In this document: in pieces, positions 35,624-47,135 of the stretch
How positions within the stretch are numbered: position 1 is the stretch's first letter
How the letters are laid out: every line of letters starts with the position of its first letter
Source: Ehretia macrophylla
Taxonomy: Eukaryota > Streptophyta > Magnoliopsida > Boraginales > Ehretiaceae
NCBI GenBank assembly: GCA_037974665.1
Contig: CM075775.1
Coordinates: forward strand, 36,606,152-36,670,151
Reading direction: 5' to 3'
Length of the DNA: 64,000 bases
Program-made: the position numbers and the translations under genes
Notes under the pieces: model-generated
The model's database searches: none
What the model saw: only the letters and a program-made list of their open reading frames with translations
Told to the model about the DNA's origin: nothing

Positions 35624-37579
35624 TGCGGGCCCAGCCTCTACGTCAAAGCGAAGTTGTCTTGCCCAAGGTGACGTGGGATTCGGTAATAGAAATGTTATAG
35701 ATTAGGTTGTCGTCCTTTTTGCGGCTAACGACATACGATCCGTGATGAAAAGTGTCCCAAAATTGATGAAAATGTTCGATTTTAGGCTCTGAAAACAGGC
35801 GCAGCCGAGTAGGCTTGCTACCCCCATCGTAGAGCTCTTGAAGAGCTTTCTAACGATATGCTCTGCGCCGCATAACTCTTTACAGATCAAAAGTTATGGG
35901 CACCAGAGCGACGGAGACCTGGTCCCAAGCCCACGCCCTCGGTTTGCGGGCCCAGCCTCTACGTGAAGCGAAGTTGTCTTGCCCAAGGTGTCTTTGGATT
36001 TAGTAATAGAAATGTGATGGATTAGGTTGTTGTCCTTTTTGCGGCTCACGACGTACGATCCACGACGGAAAAATAGTGCAAAAGAAGAAAAGTATCCCGA
36101 AACTTATGAAAAGGTTCGATTTTGGGCTTCGAAAATAGGCGTAGCAGAGCAGGCTTGTTGCACTTGTCGTAGAGCTTTCAGAGAGCTTTTCAACGGTATG
36201 CTGTGCGCCGCGTAACTCCTTTCGGATCAAAAGTTATGGGCACCGGAGCGATAGAGACTTGGTCCCAAGCCCCACGCCCTCGATTTGCGGGACCAGCCTC
36301 TACGTGAAGCGAAGTTGTCTTGCCCAAGGTGCCGTGGGATTCAGTAATAGAAATGTGATGGATTAGGTTGTCGTTCTTTTCGCAGCTCACGACGTACGAT
36401 CCGGAACAGAAAAACAATGCAAAAGAAGAAAAGTGTCCCGAAACTGCTGAAAACATTCAATTTTGGGCTTCGAAAATAGGGGCAAGCGAGCAGGCTTGAT
36501 TCCCCCGTCGTAGAGCTCTCGGAGAGCTTTCCAACGGTATGTTGTGCGCCGCGTAACTCCTTACGAATCAAAAGTTATGCTCACCGGAGCGACGGAGACC
36601 TAGTCCCAAGCCCCATACCCTCAGTTTGCAGGCCCAGCCTCTACGTTCAGCGAAGTTGTCTTGCCCAAGGTGCCTCTAAATTCTGTAATAGAAATGTGAT
36701 GGATTAGGTTATCGTCCTTTTCGCAGCTCATGACGTACGATAAGGGACGGAAAAACAGCGCAAAAGAAAAAAAATATCCCAAAACTAATAAAAACGTTCA
36801 ATTTTGGGCTTCGATAATAGTCGCAGCCAAGCAGGCTTGATGCCGCTGTTGTAGAGCTCTTGGAGAGCTTTCCAATGGTTTGTTGTACGCCACGTAACTT
36901 CTTACGGATCAAAAGTTATAGGCACCGGAGCGACGGAGACCTGGTCCCAAGCCCCACGCCCTCGGTTTGTGGGCCCAGCCTCTACGTTCAGCGAAGTTGT
37001 CTTGCCCAAGGTGCCGCTAAATTCAGTAATAGAAATGTGATGGATTAGGTTTTCGTCCTTTTCGCGGCTCACGACGTACGTTCTGGGATGGAAAAATAGC
37101 GCAAAAGAAGAAAAATATCCCGAAACTAATAAAAATGTTCGATTTAGGGCTTCGATAACAGGCGCAGCCAAGCAGGCTTGATGCCGCTGTCGTAGAGCTC
37201 TCGGAGAGCTTTCCAATAGTATGCAGTGCGCCGCGTAACTCTTTACGGATCAAAAGTTATGGGCATTGGAGCGACGGAGACCTGGTCCCAAGCCCCACGT
37301 CCACGATTTGCGGGCCCAGCCTTTATGTGAAGTGAATTGTCTTGCCCAAGGTGCCGCGGAATTCGGTAATAGAAATGTGATGGATTCGGTTGTCGTCCTT
37401 TTCGCTGCTCACGACGTCTGATCCGAGACGGAAAAACAGCTCAAAAGAAGAAAAGTGTCCCGAAACTGATGAAAACGATCGATTTTGGGCTTCGAAAATA
37501 GGCGCAAGCAAGCAGGCTTCATGCCCCCTCGTAGAGCTCTCGGAGAACATTCCAACGGTATACTGTGTGCTGCGTAACT
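35619..37579. repeat. Satellite block D, about 5 monomers
   Basis: Core positions are 35898, 36238, 36579, 36920 and 37261. The first monomer, spanning the solo LTR, is about 20 bp short. Monomer types (GAAAAGGTTCG with GTAGCAGAGCAGG; GCAAGCGAGCAGG; CTACGTTCAGCG; CCTTTATGTGAAG) recur in the same order in block E. The block ends at TAACT, next to the LTR at 37580. No gene is seen. Confidence 0.94.
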
Positions 37580-38505
37580 TGTGAGGCCCAACCTCGATTT
37601 GCATGCGATACCTCGTAGTGCGTGCCCTAGACCTAGGAAAACGTGCCCTCACGCTAATCAAGAAAGCATCTTACACGAAGCACTAGATCAATAATTAATC
37701 CTTCAAATCCCACTAACTAATATTAAAATGCTAAGTCAATGCACTAGAAGACGAAATTGCACCAAAAGCTAGACATTCTTTATTCTTTATTCTTTATTCT
37801 TTGCATATCCCAAACACACAATAAAATAAGCCTTGAACAAGACAAAATAATTCAGATTTGAACACCTCTTTGGCCGACCACCTTGTGTGCTTTGTGCTTG
37901 CTTTGTATAATTCAAATTGAACCTAGACAATTCTATGACAACTAATGACACAAAGCAATAAAAAATAGCTCAAAAACTATACCAAGCTCCACCAATCTCG
38001 ACATAAGCTCCTTGCCCTTGCTAAACAATTCAAATTATACTCCTTGAAGACACAAAAATCTGAAATTGCAAAGCTCAAGGCCGACACATGCTTCAAACCT
38101 TGCAAAAGCTTTTATTTTTCTTTCATTTCTCTCATTTCCTCTCATTCTTCTCTCTCCCTCTCATCCTTCTCTCTCTCTCTCGGCCTTGGCTGAGTTTCTA
38201 CACTCCTTAGCTTATCTTCATCACTCCATGGTTCATCAAGACATGCAAGAAGCTAGGGAGCTCGACTAAGCAAGCTAGGTTGCAAAAAACACACATGCAA
38301 GCTCTTTGAATCTCCATTTTGGCTTAGGTGAGTTTGCTAGCTTCCATTTCTTTTCTTCTTGTTCTAACCATATGCACCTACTAAGAACTTGGTTACTAAG
38401 CTAGGAAATTTGAGAAAAATCGAGTGGTGTCTTGGCTAAGCAAGGAAAAATGTCAACTTTGTGCTTCGCCAAGAGTCTTGTGCATCTTCTTGTTGTTTTG
38501 CTAAG

Positions 38506-40294
38506 GTGAGGGCTAAAACTTCTTGAAAATATTTCAAAAACCCACATGCATGCCCTTAAATGTCTATCTTTACTTCTGTACTTGAGATATATGTGTGTTC
38601 ATGAGCTTTTATAAACATGCATGGCAAGATATTTGGCTAAAATGTGATGTTGGATGAAATCGTGTATGGGACAGTTTTATGCCTTGTTGGTGCGATATGA
38701 TTTTGGCTAGGTAAATGATGTTGAAAATGCATGAAAATTGGTAGGTAACTAGTTTTTCCAGTTTTGAACATTTTTTACAGAAATAGGCCAAAGCTAATTT
38801 GGACTCTAAGGTCCTCAAAATGGCAAATTATTAAAATGTGTCCAAATCTGGAAAGTCTGGAAAAATGAAGCAGGTTTTGGCAGATTCACTGACCTTGTAG
38901 AACGAACCAGTTTTGACTTAGTAAATGACATCCAAAATGCATTAGATTTGGTGTGCTGCTAGATTTTTCAGTTCTGTACAGTTTTGTCAGAAATGGACTA
39001 AGGCTAAATCTGAAATGTGTGCAAATCTGGACAATTTTGTGCAGTCTCACTGTTTTGCCTATAACTATTGAACCTGAACTCCAAATTATGCGAGGTTTGT
39101 TTCTGAATCTAGTTCACTTCCTAAGCTTTAATTTGACATCTTATTCACTAGAATTGGAGATTGTTTGCTTGTCTTAATGATTGTGAGAAAACAGTCCATT
39201 GTAGTGAGGGTTTCACTTAGTGATATGCTTAGAAAAATTATTGTAGCTTCTCTCGTTGTGTTAAATGCTTGGGATTGTGGCATTGAGATGTTGTGTGGAC
39301 TGTTTTGAATACTTGAGGGTGTATGAACTAATCAACGCATGGCTTGAGTTTGATTTCGAGATGACTTGGGGCTTAATTGCACGGGAAAGCATGAATTAGA
39401 ACCCTAGTAACTAGGTGAATTTGCTAAGTGTTGATCCTTTGGATGTTGTGTTGGATTATGTGTTTAGTAGACTGCCCGTAGTTGCCCTTGTAGCCCTAAA
39501 CATGATTTCGATGATTTCATGTTGATAAGTAGGCTTTTCTTGCACCCGGTCCCACGTAGATGCCATTGCATGATGAATAATCTTATTATTTGATTACGTG
39601 AACTTTGAAATGAGTTATATGACTTGATTTACGTGCATTACATGGCTGCCCGTTTAATGTTCATATAACTCCATGTGCCTTTCAAGTGAAATTAGTTGTC
39701 TTATCGTGCCTCGCTTGTTTACTTGTTAATGTGCAATCTTATGACTGCTCGGAGACAACCTACTTTGTTGTCCTCCTAATGTGATATATTAAATATCATA
39801 AATGTGCATTGCATACAAGTTTGTAACCTTTCATTCTGGCGTGGTAGCGTTCACGCACACCGGGTGGCATCGAGCTTGCCGGTGCAACCGTGACTACCAT
39901 TGTCCAATTCCCTCTCTCGCTTGGGGGCTAGACTTCCTCGGAGAGTTGGGTCGTAGGATTTCGGGGTACATCCAGAGTACACCCATTTGGCGTGATAAGG
40001 GGATGATTTGAAGTCGGCCGCAACAATTGATACTGACATGAACTGAGAGCAAAAGCTCACCGTATCCTTTTCACTATATGTATAAGTACTTTCGCTTGGT
40101 TCCTAGAGGACCTCAGGGAGGAAAGACGGGTAATTGTGTTCCTTTACTTTTATATCATGTTATGTACTTACTTGTGATATATTCATGCTTGCAAAAAGGA
40201 TTTTCATAAGTTGAACCAAAAAATGAGTTTCAAAACCTATTTCTTGTTCCCCCTCGCTGAGTTCATAAGGACTCACCCTCTTTTATCATCTCAG
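38506..40294 (+). other. Predicted leader intron in the Ty3/gypsy 5' LTR
   Basis: Bounded by TTGCTAAG|GTGAGGG and TTATCATCTCAG|GTG, 1789 bp. If used, it would remove most of the LTR leader upstream of gag. Confidence 0.45.
40259..40274 (+). other. LTR hairpin GAGTTC-ATAA-GGACTC
   Basis: A 6-bp stem (one G-T pair) with a 4-nt loop, 18 bp before the acceptor-like AG. It is equivalent in position to the hairpins in families 1 and 3. Confidence 0.6.
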
Positions 40295-40986
40295 GTGAAG
40301 AAGATCAAGAACAGGTACCCGAGGACAATGTGCCTAACGATGATTCCTTGGAATGATTGCTTGTCCTATGTGCTTTGCTTGATTATGGCCATTGTGAACA
40401 CTATGCTGCTTGAAGACTATTTCTTTTCATGTTGCTTGATGTTTGTAATGTAAAAGACCCCCGTTGTAATTTGGGGTCTAATTTTGGCTTGTACTGATAA
40501 TAACTAGACAGACACTACTATGGTCTTTTGCTATCGTTACTGGTTAGTATCTATCATAGGATTATGAAGTATCAGGTAAGGACTAAGTAAAATGAACCTA
40601 TCCAATCTTAAGCAGGTACCCATTGTTAAGCTAAGATCAACAGGTACTTTTGTAACGAGGATTAACAAACAAACGAGACATAGTATCATGCTAGGTTATT
40701 AATCAAATGAGACATCGAGATAACTAGTCGGTGTCTCAATTGATGGTAAATAGTAATCTTAGTTGGAAATGAAATTTGAGGCGTTTAGAGAATTAGGTCA
40801 AACTAAAGAGTCCAATTACAACCGTTATGCTGTCGATTTTTTGGAAAAATTGTGGACTCTAGGCTAAACGTTAAGCATTAAACTTTCATGAACAACTAAG
40901 TACGAGACATGACTTGAATGTTTAGATCACACCCTAGTCTAACCTTTATAGGCCGGGTTGGGGCGTGACACCTCATAGAGGAAGAA

Positions 40987-40998
40987 TGGTATCAGAGC
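40987..40998 (+). promoter_or_regulatory. Primer-binding site, initiator-Met tRNA type
   Basis: TGGTATCAGAGC lies 16 bases after the 5' LTR end and is identical to that of the family-1 element. Confidence 0.93.
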
Positions 40999-41242
40999 TT
41001 AGATTGCTTAAGCCGGGTTTAACTCTTGGACCATGGGTAGAGCCCTAAGATAATTAGGATGACTTGTCTATATGTTATTGTGTGATAATGTTAATTGTGC
41101 CTTCTATGTTCTATGTGCTTAAGTGATTAACATGCCTTAATTGTTTCTAGAATTGTGTATTTATATTATGTTGCATATCTTATGCATTAAATTCTTGTTT
41201 GTCGTGTTTCAATAAATTGTGCATCGTAATCTGTGCCTATAG

Positions 41243-42022
41243 ATGGCTGGCCCTAGTACCCGCACTACTAATAGGAGCGGTGAACCCCAAGAGACCGGAG
41301 ATGCTTATCAAACTAATCCCGACATAGCTATGTTTAACATGATGGCGAATGCCATGGATCGCGTGTCACGAGTGATGGAGCGTCAAGATGCACGTGAAGC
41401 CAACAACAACAACAACAACAGGAATGATGGTAACCATGGGAGACATAGCAGAATGAGAGAGTTCCTTGACTTTCGCCCGTCCAAATTCCACGGGGAAGCT
41501 GATGATGAGAAAGCAGAGGCTTGGCTGTCTGAGATCGAGAGGATTTTCAGGCCACTTGATTATACTGATGAAGAAAAGGTGGAGTTTGCTGTGTTTCTGT
41601 TGCACGGGGATGCTGAGCATTGGTGGCACACTGTGGAGGCACTATGGGAAACTGATCATACCCCTCGCTTGTGGGGTAATTTCGTTAAGGCCTTCAAGGA
41701 GAAATATGTACCTGCAGTTTCCAGGCAAAGGCGGATTGAGGAATTCATGCACTTGAACCAAGGTAACATGACGGTGGCCCAGTACGAGGCTCGTTTTGAC
41801 CGACTATCCCGCTATGCTCAATACATGGTCAGTACTCCGGAGGCGAAGATGTGGAAATTTACTACGGGATTGAGGCTAGAGATTCAGGACCAGTTGGCTT
41901 CGCATGACTTCGATACCTATTCTACTCTCTTTGTTGCTGCTTCCCGAGTTGAGAAGAGAAAACTTGATAGAGCCGGTTCGAGTCAGCCGAACAAGAAACC
42001 ATACCAGCCTTCAGGTCAATAG
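41243..42022 (+). pseudogene. gag, capsid part, interrupted by a stop
   Basis: This frame encodes 259 residues of the structural Gag protein, which forms the virus-like particle. It begins with ATG in CTATAGATGGCTGG, about 245 bp after the primer-binding site. An Asn-rich run lies at residues 54-59. The retrotransposon gag core follows from about residue 73, with FLDFRPSKFHGEAD and then AEAWL, EHWW, FKEKYVP and TGLRLEIQDQL, typical of Ty3/gypsy. It ends at TAG 42020-42022; the same frame continues into the zinc knuckles, so the true protein was longer. The stop is explained by a C-to-T change in CAG. Confidence 0.9.
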
Positions 42023-42866
42023 AGGAAATTCCAGAGTCAGAGTCGTAATCAGGGCCAGAGCCAGAACAGACCAGTGAATAACCGTGGCCCGACTAAAGCG
42101 CCATCAGCCTCTTCTACCCGCGGATCCACAGGTAGTTCACCTGCTACTTAGTCTATCAACTGTTCTTACTGTGACAAGAAGGGGCATACTGAGACCCAGT
42201 GTTGGAAGAAGTTAGGATGATGTGTGCGGTGTGGCAGTGATCAGCATCAGATCAAGGATTGCCCTAAATGGCAAGCAGGACAAAATCAGGTTAAACCAAC
42301 TGGTAGAGGCAAGACTCCAGTTCTTAGAGTTCAGGCTCGAGCTTATGCTATTGAGTACGAGGAGCTTCCAGAGGAGACCGCTGTTGTTGAAGGTACATTC
42401 TTCATACTAAATCAACCTGTTAGGGTGCTAATTGATCCGGGTGCTACTCATTCATTTATTACTCCCTTATGTGTGAAACTTGTGAAACTACGAGTTGTAT
42501 GTTTGCCTTACGAAGTAGAAGTTGGTACTCCGATGGGTTCTAAACTTGTTACTAGCTCAGTTTGTAAAGCATGTAAAATCCAAATTAAGGATAGGGAATT
42601 CTCAGCCAATCTTATCGTATTACCTTTTTGAGACTATGAGGTCATCTTAGGGATGGATTGGTTGGCAAAGCATCATGCCCAACTAGATTGCCGGATGAAG
42701 ATTGTAACATTCTAGGCACCTGGTCAACCAATATTGGAAGTCATGGGTCGAAGAGATTTCACCGGGAGTTCTATCATTTCATCTACGAAAGCAGTGAAGT
42801 CCTTGAGAAAAAGGGTATAGTGGATACTTAGCTTACCTCATCAACAAGCCGTCGGACAAAGCTAAG
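42023..42866 (+). pseudogene. gag nucleocapsid (zinc knuckles), protease and linker, broken
   Basis: In the gag frame, two CCHC knuckles of C-X2-C-X4-H-X4-C spacing lie at about 42161-42202 (CSYCDKKGHTETQC) and 42221-42262 (CVRCGSDQHQIKDC). TAG 42149-42151 precedes the first and TGA 42218-42220 separates them. An open stretch (42221-42628) then holds the aspartic protease with DPGATHSF near 42434, where DSG or DTG is usual. TGA 42629-42631 comes just before the VILGMDWL motif. TAG 42713-42715 and a frameshift near 42812-42830 follow, leading into the reverse-transcriptase frame. None of this could be translated through as it stands. Confidence 0.85.
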
Positions 42867-44372
42867 TTGAAAGAGATGCCAGTGATCAAAGACTATGCGG
42901 ATGTGTTTCCAGAAGAATTGTCCGGTTTACCCCCAAATCGGGAGATCGAGTTCATTATAGAGTTACTGCCTGGTACCCAGCCGATATCTAAAGCCCCTTA
43001 TCGTATGGCACCAGCCGAGCTACAAGAATTGAAGGACCAATTGCAAGGATTGTTGAAGAAGGGGTTTGTTCAACCAAGTTCTTCTCTGTGGGGTGCACCA
43101 GTTCTATTTGTAAAGAAGAAAGACGGAACGCTGAGGCTATGCATCGATTACCAAGGATTAAACCAAGTGACTGTCAAGAATAAATACCCACTTCCACTGA
43201 TCGACGAGTTGTTTGATCAACTTCAAGGAGACAAAGTGTATTCGAAACTCGACTTGAGGCAAGGGTACTATCAGTTGCGGATCAAAAAGGAGGATGTGCC
43301 TAAAACGGCTTTTAGGACAAGATATGGGCATTATGAATATGTGGTGATGCCATTTGGACTAACTAATGCCCCTGCAGCTTTTATGGACTTGATACACAGG
43401 GTGTTTCAACCCTACTTGGACCAATTTGTGGTGATCTTCATTGATGATATTTTGGTATACTCCAAATCCGAGGCTGAGCATGAACAACATCTGTGGTTGG
43501 TACTGCAGAAACTTCGAGAGCATCAATTGTATGCAAAGTTTAGCAAGTGCGAATTTTGGTTGCAGCATATTGCATTTTTGGGGCATATCATATCCCAAGA
43601 GGGAATAGCAGTGGATCCAACAAAGATAGAAGCGGTGATGTCTTGGAAGAAGCCGGAGAACGTTACGGAGGTTCGGAGTTTTCTTGGTCTAGCCGGCTAT
43701 TATCGGAGGTTCGTGAAGGATTTCTCTAATTTTGTAGGACCACTTACAAAGCTCACTCAAAAGAAAACAAAGTTCGTGTGGGATGATAAGTGTGAGAACA
43801 ACTTCCAAGAATTGAAGAAAAGATTGACTACTGCACCTGTTCTTGCATTGCCTGAAGGGAGTCAAGGTTTTGTAATCTATAGCGATGCTTTGAAGGAAGG
43901 ACTAGGTTGTGTGTTGATGCAAAATGGTAGAGTGATTGCGTATGCTTCTAGGAAACCGAAGCCATATGAATTGAACTACCCGATGCATGATTTGGAGTTA
44001 GCGGCTATTATGTTTGCACTCAAGAAATGGAGGCACTATCTGTGGGGTAACAAGTTCGAGGTGTTTACTGATCACAAGAGCTTGAAATACTTGTTCTCAC
44101 AAAAAGAGTTGAACATGAGGCAAAGGCGGTGGATAGAGCTTTTGGATGATTATAACTGCACAATCAATTATGTGCCCGGTAAAGCAAATGTAGTTGCAGA
44201 TGCCTTAAGTAGGAAAGCGAGCATGGCAAAACTGGAAGTCAAGGTGCAGGAGTTGTTGGAGGAAGCATTTTTGTGGAAACCACAATTGACTCGGAAAGGG
44301 TTACTTTTTGCCACTACACAAGTTCAATCGACCTTGTTGTTTGAATTACGAGAAGCTCAACAGAAGGACTAA
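42867..44372 (+). pseudogene. pol: reverse transcriptase and RNase H
   Basis: An open stretch of 501 codons. Reverse transcriptase motifs appear in order: [11 protein letters not shown] (residues 89-99), [11 protein letters not shown] (126-136, catalytic Asp 129), [12 protein letters not shown] (158-169) and FIDDILVYS (191-199, catalytic Asp 193 and 194). RNase H follows, with Asp 340 in YSDA, Glu 377 in DLELAA, Asp 402 in TDHKSL and Asp 445 in ADALSR. All catalytic residues are present, so this part is the best preserved. The first ATG lies inside the polyprotein and is not a true start. The frame ends at TAA 44370-44372, one C-to-T change from CAA, and integrase continues in the same frame. 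Confidence 0.93.
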
Positions 44373-45436
44373 CAATTCCAGAAGATTAAAGAAAGCAACA
44401 CAGATTTCAAGTTTCATGATGATAGTATTTGGAGGTTTAGGAATCGGATTTGTGTTCCTAATGAACCAGAGCTGAAAAAGAAGATTCTTGAAGAAGCCCA
44501 TAATTCAAGATATACTATTTACCCCGGCGGAACAAAGATGTATCGGGATTTGAAGCAACACTATTGGTGGAATAACATGAAGAGAGAAATTGCGGAGTTT
44601 GTGGCACGGTGTTTGACTTGTCAGAGAGTCAAAGCGGAACATCAATGACCAGTAGGTTTACTTCAACCGTTGGAGATTCCTCAATGGAAATGGGAACATA
44701 TAACTATGGACTTTGTTATGGACCTGCCCAGGTCACAAAAGGGTCATGACGCCGTTTGGGTCATAGTGGATAGATTGACTAAGTTAGCACACTTCTTACA
44801 GATGAACAAGGAGGATAGTCCTAAGAAATTGAGAGATATGTATGTGGCGGAGATTGTAAGATTGCACGGGATGCCTATGAGTATTGTATCGGATAGGGAT
44901 CCTCATTTTACTTCCCGGTTTTGGAAGAGATTGCAAGAAGCTTTGGGAACGAAGTTGAGTTTCAACACGGCTTATCACCCTCAGACTGATGGACAATCGG
45001 AGAGAACTATTCAGATTCTGGAGGATATGCTGAGGGCGTGTGTTTTAGACTTTGGGAAAGGTTGGGAGAAATATCTGTCTCTAGCGGAGTTCGCTTATAA
45101 TAATAGTTATCAGGTCACCATCGGGATGGCCCCATTTGAGGCGTTGTATGGACGTAAGTGTCGATCCCCAATTTACTGGGATGAGGTAGGTGAAACGAAG
45201 ACTTTTGATCCGACCCTTTTACCTGAACTTATGAAGACTGTGGATAATATTCACCTCATCCGGAAACGGATGCTTACCACCCAAAGCAGGCAGAAAAGTT
45301 ATGCAGACCGACGGAGATGGAGCCTAGAGTTTGAGGTTGGCGACAAGGTGTTCTTGAAGATATCACCCCGGAGGGGACTGATTAAACACGGCAAGGGTGA
45401 AAAGTTGAGCCTGAGATTTGTAGGACCTTTCCAATA
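44373..45436 (+). pseudogene. pol: integrase (zinc-binding region and DDE core)
   Basis: In the same frame as the reverse transcriptase, 44373-44645 encodes the N-terminal zinc-binding region. The usual second His is replaced by Tyr (IYPGG, codon 44520-44522), while the CLTC pair is kept. TGA 44646-44648 interrupts. From 44670 an open stretch carries the catalytic core: Asp 14 (MDFV), Asp 75 (VSDRDPHF) and Glu 111 (GQSERT), counted from the ATG at 44670. This gives the expected D-X35-E spacing. [10 protein letters not shown] and [12 protein letters not shown] follow, as usual for Ty3/gypsy. Past GDKVFLK the frame is disrupted at about 45430-45440, apparently by loss of roughly 60 bp. Confidence 0.92.
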
Positions 45437-45699
45437 TTCACGACGTCTTTCATGTTTCGATACTGCGGAAGTGTCACCCTGATCCATCGCATATCTTGGA
45501 GCCAGAGTCGTTGCAGCTTCGGGAGAACTTGTCTTATGAAGAGAAGCCCATTCGGATCTTAGACTAGCAAGATCAGGAGTTGCGCAACAAATCTATACCG
45601 ATGGTGAAAGTGTTGTGGGATCATCATGGAGTTGAAGAAGCCACGTGAAAAAGGCGAGACCAGATGGAGCAACAGTATCCAGCTTTATTTCAAAGGTAA
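45437..45699 (+). pseudogene. pol C-terminus with chromodomain-like tail
   Basis: In a shifted frame, codons from HDVFHVS through [11 protein letters not shown] and SYEEKPI to VKVLWDHHGVEEAT and QQYPALFQ match the end of Tekay-type polyproteins. Such tails are thought to guide integration toward modified chromatin. TAG 45565-45567 and TGA 45646-45648 interrupt it, and the natural stop TAA is at 45697-45699. Confidence 0.8.
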
Positions 45700-45703
45700 T
45701 ATT

Positions 45704-45722
45704 GAATTTCGGGATGAAATTC
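45704..45722 (+). other. Hairpin upstream of the polypurine tract
   Basis: GAATTTC, loop GGGAT, GAAATTC: a perfect 7-bp stem directly after the pol stop and 4 bases before the polypurine tract. It is equivalent to the family-1 hairpin at 10731-10748. Confidence 0.65.
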
Positions 45723-45726
45723 TTTT

Positions 45727-45739
45727 AAGGAGGGGAGGA
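45727..45739 (+). promoter_or_regulatory. Polypurine tract of Ty3/gypsy element
   Basis: AAGGAGGGGAGGA abuts the 3' LTR start (TGTGAGGCCCG). Confidence 0.9.
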
Positions 45740-47135
45740 TGTGAGGCCCGACCTCGATTTGCATGCGATACCTCGTAGTGCGTGCCCTAGACCTAGCAAA
45801 GCGTGTCCTCACGCTAATCAAGAAAGCATCTTACACGAAGCAATAAATCAATAATTAATCCTACAAATCCCACTAACTAATATTAAAATGCTAAGTCAAT
45901 GCACTAGAAGACAAAATTGCACCAAAAGCTAGACATTCTTTATTCTTTATTCTTTATTATTTGCATATCCCAAACACACAATAAAATAAGCCTTGAACAA
46001 GATAAAAAAGTTCAGATTTGAACACCTCTTTGGCCGACCACCTTGTGTGCTTTGTGCTTGCTTTGCATAATTCAAATTGAACCTAGACAATTCTATGACA
46101 ACTAATGACACAAAGCAATAAAAAATAGCTCAAAAACTCTACCAAGCTCTACCAATCTCGACATAAGCTCCTTGCCCATGCTAAACACTTCAAATTATAC
46201 TCCTTGAAGACACAAAAATATGAAATTGCAAAGCTCAAGGCCGACACATGCTTCAAACCTTGCAAAAGCTTTTATTTTTCTTTCATTTCTCTCATTTCCT
46301 CTCATTCTTCTCTCTCCCTCTCATCCTTCTCTCTCTCTCTCGGCCTTGGCTGAGTTTCTACACTCCTTAGCTTATCTTCATCACTCCATGGTTCATCAAG
46401 GCATGCAAGAAGCTAGGGAGCTCGACTAAGCAAGCTAGGTTGCAAGAAACACACATGCAAGCTCTTTGAATCTCCATTTCGGCTTAGGTGAGTTTGCTAG
46501 CTTCCATTTCTTTTCTTCTTGTTCTAACCACATGCACCTACAAAGAACTTGGTTACTAAGCTAGGAAATTTGAGAAAAATCGAGTGGTGTATCGGCTAAG
46601 CAAGGAAAAAGGTCAACTTTGTGCTTCGCCAAGAGTCTTGTGCATCTTCTTGTTGTTTTGCTTAGGTGAGGGCTAAAACTTCTTGAAAATCTTTCAAAAA
46701 CCCACATGCATGCCCTTAAATGTCTATCTTTACTTCTGTACTTGAGATATATGTGTGTTCATGAGCTTTTGTAAACATGCATGGCAAGATATTTGGCTAA
46801 AATGTGATGTTGGATGAAATCGTGTATGGGACAGTTTTCTGCCTTGTTGGTGCGATATGATTTTGGCTAAGTAAATGATGTTGCAAATGCGTGAAAATTG
46901 GTAGGTAACTAGTTTTTCAAGTTCTGAACATTTTTCACAGAAATAGGCCAAAGCGAATTTTGAATCTATGGTCCTCAAAATGGCAAGTTATTAAAATATG
47001 TCCAAATCTGGAAAGTCTGGAAAAATGAAGCAGGTTTTGGCAGATTCACTGACCTTGTAGAACGAACTAGTTTTGACTTAGTAAATGACATACAAAACGC
47101 ATGATATTTGGTGTACTGCTATATTTTTCAGTTCT
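45740..47135 (+). repeat. Truncated 3' LTR of Ty3/gypsy element
   Basis: It matches the first 1396 bp of the 5' LTR with about 50 differences by eye, then ends at TTTTTCAGTTCT and joins satellite at ACGCCCTCGG. The remaining 2 kb, the LTR 3' end and the target duplication are gone. The donor-like CTTAG|GTGAGGG remains near 46666; the acceptor is lost. Confidence 0.93.

Larger units (their letters stand above)
37580..40970 (+). repeat. 5' LTR of Ty3/gypsy element
   Basis: This 3391-bp LTR runs from TGTGAGGCCCAACC to GGGGCGTGACA and is preceded by taact. It contains (ATTCTTT)4 at 37775-37802, a CT-rich tract at about 38140-38180, donor-like CTTAG|GTGAGT (38327/38328) and CTAAG|GTGAGGG (38505/38506), a hairpin at 40259-40274 and an acceptor-like AG at 40293-40294. 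Frames such as 38066-38269 and 40211-40453 recur in other LTR copies and are not supported as genes. Confidence 0.94.
37580..47135 (+). mobile_element. Ty3/gypsy chromovirus (Tekay-like), decayed, with truncated 3' LTR (family 2)
   Basis: The 5' LTR (37580-40970), primer-binding site, gag-pol, polypurine tract and the first 1396 bp of the 3' LTR are present in order. The domain order gag, zinc knuckles, protease, reverse transcriptase, RNase H, integrase, chromodomain-like tail identifies Ty3/gypsy; the tail (motifs VKVLW and VEEAT) points to a Tekay-type chromovirus. At least nine in-frame stops and two frameshift or deletion sites make it non-functional. The two LTRs differ by roughly 3-4% by eye, so it is older than the family-1 insertion. 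At the right, the LTR breaks off at CAGTTCT and joins satellite, with about 2 kb of LTR and about 60 bp of satellite lost. Confidence 0.95.
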
